Source: Fimbriimonadaceae bacterium (GTDB lineage Bacteria > Armatimonadota > Fimbriimonadia > Fimbriimonadales > Fimbriimonadaceae). Taken from it: DNA of 10,233 nt. Position numbers and translations under genes: made by a program. The stretch is taken from NCBI GenBank assembly GCA_020849075.1, contig JADLGZ010000175.1, positions 1 to 10,233 on the forward strand, given 5' to 3'. Below the pieces are notes generated by a model, which saw only the letters and a list, made by a program, of their open reading frames with translations, made no database searches and was not told where the DNA came from. Positions 7,786 to 10,233 of this stretch are shown in pieces (position 1 is the stretch's first letter; every line of letters begins with the position of its first letter).

Positions 7786-8526
7786 CTAGTGCTTGATGCC
7801 CAACTTATCCTTGACCTCATCTTTCAGGAAGAACTCATCCAGCTTGCCATTCTCCCATTGCAGCATGAGGACACCCGGGATGTTGAAGTCCGCATCGCTT
7901 CCTCGATAGGTGATCTGCGCCACGGCATCTGAAGGTGCCCCTGCTTTCTTGGCGATAGCCCACATCTCCTTGACCGTTGGTTTCAACGTTAAGGCCATAG
8001 CGGGATCTGCCAAGCGACTATCCCGGTCAACATCCATGCCTTCCATCGTGTAGTTGTACGAACTGCTGGAGTTGCCGCTTCGACGGGACACGTGGCGTCG
8101 TTGACCCGGCCGGCTGACGGAGACTCTTACTTGCTCAACCCAAACCGAACTTGGGGTGCGGCCTGCTCCGATGGGGGGTTCAGTCTTGCCTCGAGGTGCC
8201 CTATCAAGCTTTCGCTCGAACTGATACTCAACGCGAGGGCCAGGTACGTATGTCGCGTTGAGATCAAGGGTGCCATCAGCGCGTGCGCCCATGATTTTTA
8301 GTTCTACTAGAGTTGCATTTGGGCCTACTTTCTCCTGCACTTCGACCACCCCATTGATCGGGTCGAAATGCGTGACGTCGCCCTTGAGCTTGTAGGTCTC
8401 CTCACCCATCCATTTGGCCACGGTATTCGTGAACACCATGGTGTAAATGAACCAGCCAAAACCGCCGACGAGTGCGACCAACGTGAGGCACCCAATGGCT
8501 CCGCAAATGCCACCTTTCTTTGCCAT
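7786..8526 (-). CDS. Hypothetical membrane-anchored protein
   Basis: I do not recognise this 246-residue protein. It begins with a Lys/Gly-rich start and one hydrophobic helix (about residues 10-31), so it is probably anchored with the bulk outside the cytoplasm. About 40-135 is likely beta-rich and contains Pro/Gly-rich segments. About 136-155 is a basic, Arg/Ser-rich stretch ending in SSSS that looks disordered. About 165-246 appears to be a compact alpha/beta domain with alternating acidic and hydrophobic residues. No Cys pair, catalytic motif or lipobox is visible beyond Cys8 and Cys13 near the anchor. The ATG at 8526 has AGGG six bases upstream. It starts 26 bases after the DUF488 stop and is probably co-transcribed with it. 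Codon use looks like that of its neighbours, so I see no reason to doubt it is real. Confidence 0.75.
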   Translation of the reverse strand: MAKKGGICGAIGCLTLVALVGGFGWFIYTMVFTNTVAKWMGEETYKLKGDVTHFDPINGVVEVQEKVGPNATLVELKIMGARADGTLDLNATYVPGPRVEYQFERKLDRAPRGKTEPPIGAGRTPSSVWVEQVRVSVSRPGQRRHVSRRSGNSSSSYNYTMEGMDVDRDSRLADPAMALTLKPTVKEMWAIAKKAGAPSDAVAQITYRGSDADFNIPGVLMLQWENGKLDEFFLKDEVKDKLGIKH

Positions 8527-8552
8527 TTCGCCCTTTTACCCTAATGCCGAGC

Positions 8553-8906
8553 TCAGGCTGATTCTTGCAGAAATGTTCGTAGCACGACTGCTTCATTGTG
8601 CTCTTCGTCTCGAGCCCCAAAGAGAAGGGTTACTTTTTGGGAAGCGCAAGCCTTGCGAAGTTTGTCAACGGCGTTGGGATTTGCTTTAAGCTCGTCCCGG
8701 TAGCGAGCTTGGAACTCATCCCACTTCATGGGGTCATGGCTGAACCAGCGGCGTAACTCATCGCTTGGAGCGACCTCCTTGAGCCATAAGTCGAGCTTGG
8801 CTCGCTCCTTTGACACCCCACGGGGCCAGAGGCGATCCACCAGGATACGCTTCCCATCGCTTTCGGAAGCTTCATCATAGACTCGCTTGATCTGAATGTT
8901 GGGCAT
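8553..8906 (-). CDS. DUF488 family protein
   Basis: This 117-residue protein matches the short DUF488 family along its whole length. It starts MPNIQIKRVYDEAS, followed by ILVDRLWPRGVSKE (20-33), WLKEVAPSDELRRWF (40-54), HDPMKWDEFQARY (56-68) and the C-terminal TLLFGARDEEHNEAVVL block. DUF488 proteins are small, cytoplasmic and widespread; their biochemical role is not established to my knowledge, so no function is assigned. ATG 8906 is chosen because it gives the usual family length. However, no good Shine-Dalgarno precedes it, and the same reading frame runs uninterrupted upstream through recombinase-derived sequence to 9284. It may therefore be translated from the remnant or by coupling. 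The downstream hypothetical gene starts 26 bases after its stop. Confidence 0.88.
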   Translation of the reverse strand: MPNIQIKRVYDEASESDGKRILVDRLWPRGVSKERAKLDLWLKEVAPSDELRRWFSHDPMKWDEFQARYRDELKANPNAVDKLRKACASQKVTLLFGARDEEHNEAVVLRTFLQESA

Positions 8907-9504
8907 CCGCTTAAGTAGTTTACGACTGACTACACCCTCTTTTTTGTCCCGTAGGTCCCTTAGCAGGTTCAACAAGAAATGTCGCTTCGGTCGCGTAGAG
9001 AACTCAATACCTCCCTTGCGTCCATTGTTGAATCTAAAAGCAGGTGCCCGAACCACCCGAACCGATTCCCTTCGGCCCGTCTTTGTTCTTGTGGCGATTA
9101 CGGCCTGCTCACTGTCCGCGAAGGCGGCCAGGATGCGCTGCATGAGGTCCCCGGTGAAACCTTCGCCCAAAGACTCGGACACCGACACCACGCGGGCTTT
9201 ACCGGAAAGCTCCCTGTACAGTTCTTCGGCAAAGAGGGCCTCACGGGCTAGACGATCCAACCTGGTAAACCAGCACCCGGGCAACCTTTCCGGCCTTCAC
9301 GACTTCACGCAGGGCGGCCAGGCCGGGCCGATCTTCCTTGGCCCCGGATTCCACGTCTTGGAACCACTGATCAATCTGGATTCCTTGGACGGCGGCATAG
9401 GCCACGATGTGCTGACGCTGAACGTCAAGACCGTTCCCGTCCTCTTGGCCATCGGTGGAGACTCTCAAGTATCCAACCGCTGCGCCCTCCTCGGGCCGTA
9501 GCAA
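8907..9504 (-). pseudogene. Frameshifted, decayed serine recombinase (resolvase/invertase family)
   Basis: The resolvase catalytic domain is clearly visible but split over two frames. The first frame (9504 down to about 9265) has the active-site block GYLRVSTDGQ with its catalytic Ser, then LDVQRQHIVAY, DVESGAKEDRPGLAALREVV and ARVLVY. The second frame (from about 9264) resumes with RLDRLAREALFAEELYREL, VVSVSESLGEGFTGDLM and ILAAFADSEQAVIATRTKTGRR. Removing one base of the GG pair at 9264/9265 restores the family motif VYRLDRLAR, so this is a one-base insertion. Without that, the first frame stops at 9241. After about 9075 the match fades. Fragments such as GRKGGIE and LRDLRDKKE suggest the start of a recombinase domain, but the long DNA-binding C-terminus is missing. 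No in-frame ATG exists at the 5' end, only TTG 9504 after an upstream TGA. I read it as a decayed phage or mobile-element recombinase. A sequencing error is possible for the frameshift but not for the missing C-terminus. Confidence 0.85.
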
Positions 9505-9889
9505 GAAGGATCACAACTTTGATTGCTTCAAAAACGATGTAAAACACATGGTAGGGTGGGCCGCTCACGGGTTGCCCCTGGATTACCGCATCGGTACGAA
9601 TATTCAGCAAGGGCATGACCGCCAGCCACTGGACGGCAAGAATGAGCCCCGCTATCCAGAACCCCGGCAATCTTTGACGTCGCCGGACGAGGAGGACAAC
9701 CCCGCAAACAAGCAAGATGATCTCGGCGGCCAAGAGTGAGCGGAACGTAACCCTTCCGACTTCAAGGGCGGTGGAGAGGGTTAGAGAGGAAGCGTAAAAC
9801 TTTGCCGGCGTAGCGACAAAGGAGCACCCAATGACAATGCCTGCCCATAGGAGCGCGATTGTCCTGACCGAATCATCGTTGGACTTCAT
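9425..9889 (-). CDS. Small four-helix membrane protein with altered C-terminus
   Basis: This 154-residue protein has four predicted membrane helices at about residues 10-27, 51-68, 76-95 and 114-131. Polar landmarks include ATPAKF (26-31), ALEVGRVTF (41-49), QWLAVMPLLNIRTD (87-100) and H114/E121. The pattern resembles uncharacterised small bacterial membrane proteins with conserved Lys, Arg, Gln/Trp and His residues, but I cannot name the family with certainty. Its ATG at 9889 overlaps the TGA of the truncated hemoglobin gene (ATGA), so translation is coupled and there is no separate strong ribosome site. From about residue 129 on, the reading frame runs antiphase through the start of the recombinase gene. 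The last 26 or so residues (GGRSGWILESLHRWPRGRERS) are therefore probably not native and replace the original C-terminus. The four helices remain complete, so the protein may still work. Confidence 0.68.
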   Translation of the reverse strand: MKSNDDSVRTIALLWAGIVIGCSFVATPAKFYASSLTLSTALEVGRVTFRSLLAAEIILLVCGVVLLVRRRQRLPGFWIAGLILAVQWLAVMPLLNIRTDAVIQGQPVSGPPYHVFYIVFEAIKVVILLATARGGRSGWILESLHRWPRGRERS

Positions 9890-10233
9890 GAGAACATGGC
9901 ACGGGAAAGCCGCTCTCCCATGATTCTTGCCTTTCCCATAAAGAAGGCCTCGACTTGGTCATTAGGTGCCACTTCGCCCAAGGTTTCTTCGAAGAGTTGG
10001 AGCCAGATCGTGAAGTGCTCTGGTTTCGCGTTTGGCAGTGCGCGATGAATCGGCATGGGATGGCCCTGATAGGTGCCCGTTCCAAGGGCAATGGAACTCC
10101 AGAACTTCTTCATGATTTCCAAGTGTTCTGGCCAGTGATCCTGAATGATGCCATCAAAGTATGGCCCTAGTTCGGCGTGAGCCCGCACCTTGACGTAAAA
10201 CTCTTCTACCAGTTGAGCGATGGTCTCCTCGGA
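9886..10233 (-). CDS. Group III truncated hemoglobin (5' end cut by window edge)
   Basis: The visible 115 residues are open to the right edge, so the true start lies outside. The GTG at 10188 is internal, since homologous sequence (LVEEFYVKV) continues upstream of it. Family landmarks of group III truncated (2/2) hemoglobins are present: EEFYVKVRAHAELGPYF with Tyr13 at the expected B10 position, HWPEHLEIMKKFWSS (33-47), TYQGHPMPIHRALP with His63 as the likely proximal heme ligand (F8), and HFTIWLQLFEETL (73-85) with Trp77 at the likely G8 position. Such proteins are cytoplasmic heme proteins; some bind O2 or NO and have been linked to nitrosative or microaerobic stress, but the role here is inferred only from the family. 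It overlaps the downstream membrane-protein gene by four bases (ATGA). Confidence 0.92.
   Translation of the reverse strand, partial: SEETIAQLVEEFYVKVRAHAELGPYFDGIIQDHWPEHLEIMKKFWSSIALGTGTYQGHPMPIHRALPNAKPEHFTIWLQLFEETLGEVAPNDQVEAFFMGKARIMGERLSRAMFS

Noticed and set aside
7766..7800. Possible bidirectional terminator between the convergent genes (GCAT near 7770 and ATGC near 7796).
   Set aside because: Only four complementary bases with a long loop, no GC-rich stem and no T-run on either strand.
9241..9284. Programmed ribosomal frameshifting in the recombinase.
   Set aside because: No slippery heptamer or clear downstream hairpin is visible, the start codon is poor and the C-terminal domain is missing, so simple decay is the better explanation.
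8896..9501. Plus-strand open frame of 201 codons opposite the recombinase remnant.
   Set aside because: The minus strand shows clear serine recombinase motifs in both frames, while the plus-strand product is low-complexity and unlike any family I know.
9886..10188. A 100-residue truncated hemoglobin starting at GTG 10188.
   Set aside because: Family sequence including the B-helix FY motif continues in frame upstream to the window edge, so the GTG is an internal Val codon.

Overview
The window reads as bacterial chromosome from an aerobic, heme-copper-oxidase-respiring organism that uses Alternative Complex III (ACIII) in place of, or beside, cytochrome bc1. ACIII of this type, with an ActB carrying an N-terminal extension and an internal Tat-like motif, is known from Bacteroidota, Acidobacteriota, Planctomycetota, Gemmatimonadota, Armatimonadota and relatives. 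The mix of genes and the moderate GC content make an Armatimonadota-like or similar lineage plausible, but this is a low-confidence inference and no marker here settles it.

Positions 1-6894 (minus strand) hold a respiratory operon. Transcription runs from a near-consensus sigma70-type promoter (6866-6894) through a fused heme A synthase/heme O synthase (ctaA-ctaB in one polypeptide), then actA (pentaheme cytochrome c), actB (large iron-sulfur/molybdopterin-like subunit) and actC (NrfD/PsrC-like membrane quinol subunit), which is cut by the left edge. The layout makes sense functionally: CtaB and CtaA convert heme B to heme O and heme A for an aa3-type oxidase, while ActABC(DEF) passes electrons from the quinol pool to cytochrome c or the oxidase. 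actD-F and the oxidase subunits would be expected just beyond the left edge.

Positions 7026-7769 (plus strand, divergent from the operon) encode an exported phosphodiester-glycosidase-family (NAGPA-domain) protein. It converges on a minus-strand block.

Positions 7786-10233 (minus strand) form a tightly packed run, in transcription order: a group III truncated hemoglobin (cut by the right edge), a small four-helix membrane protein coupled to it by an ATGA overlap, a broken serine recombinase, a DUF488 protein, and an unrecognised membrane-anchored protein. The recombinase has a one-base frameshift at 9264/9265. It overlaps the 3' end of the membrane-protein gene and continues in frame into the DUF488 gene, so it looks like a decayed mobile element or phage remnant. 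No rRNA, tRNA, CRISPR array or insertion sequence with terminal repeats was seen. Nearly all bases are coding; the only sizeable non-coding stretch is the divergent promoter region at about 6841-7025.

I found no convincing wholly new system. The parts most worth a second look are the recombinase scar and its junctions, the CtaA-CtaB fusion at the head of an ACIII operon, and the hemoglobin/membrane-protein pair.
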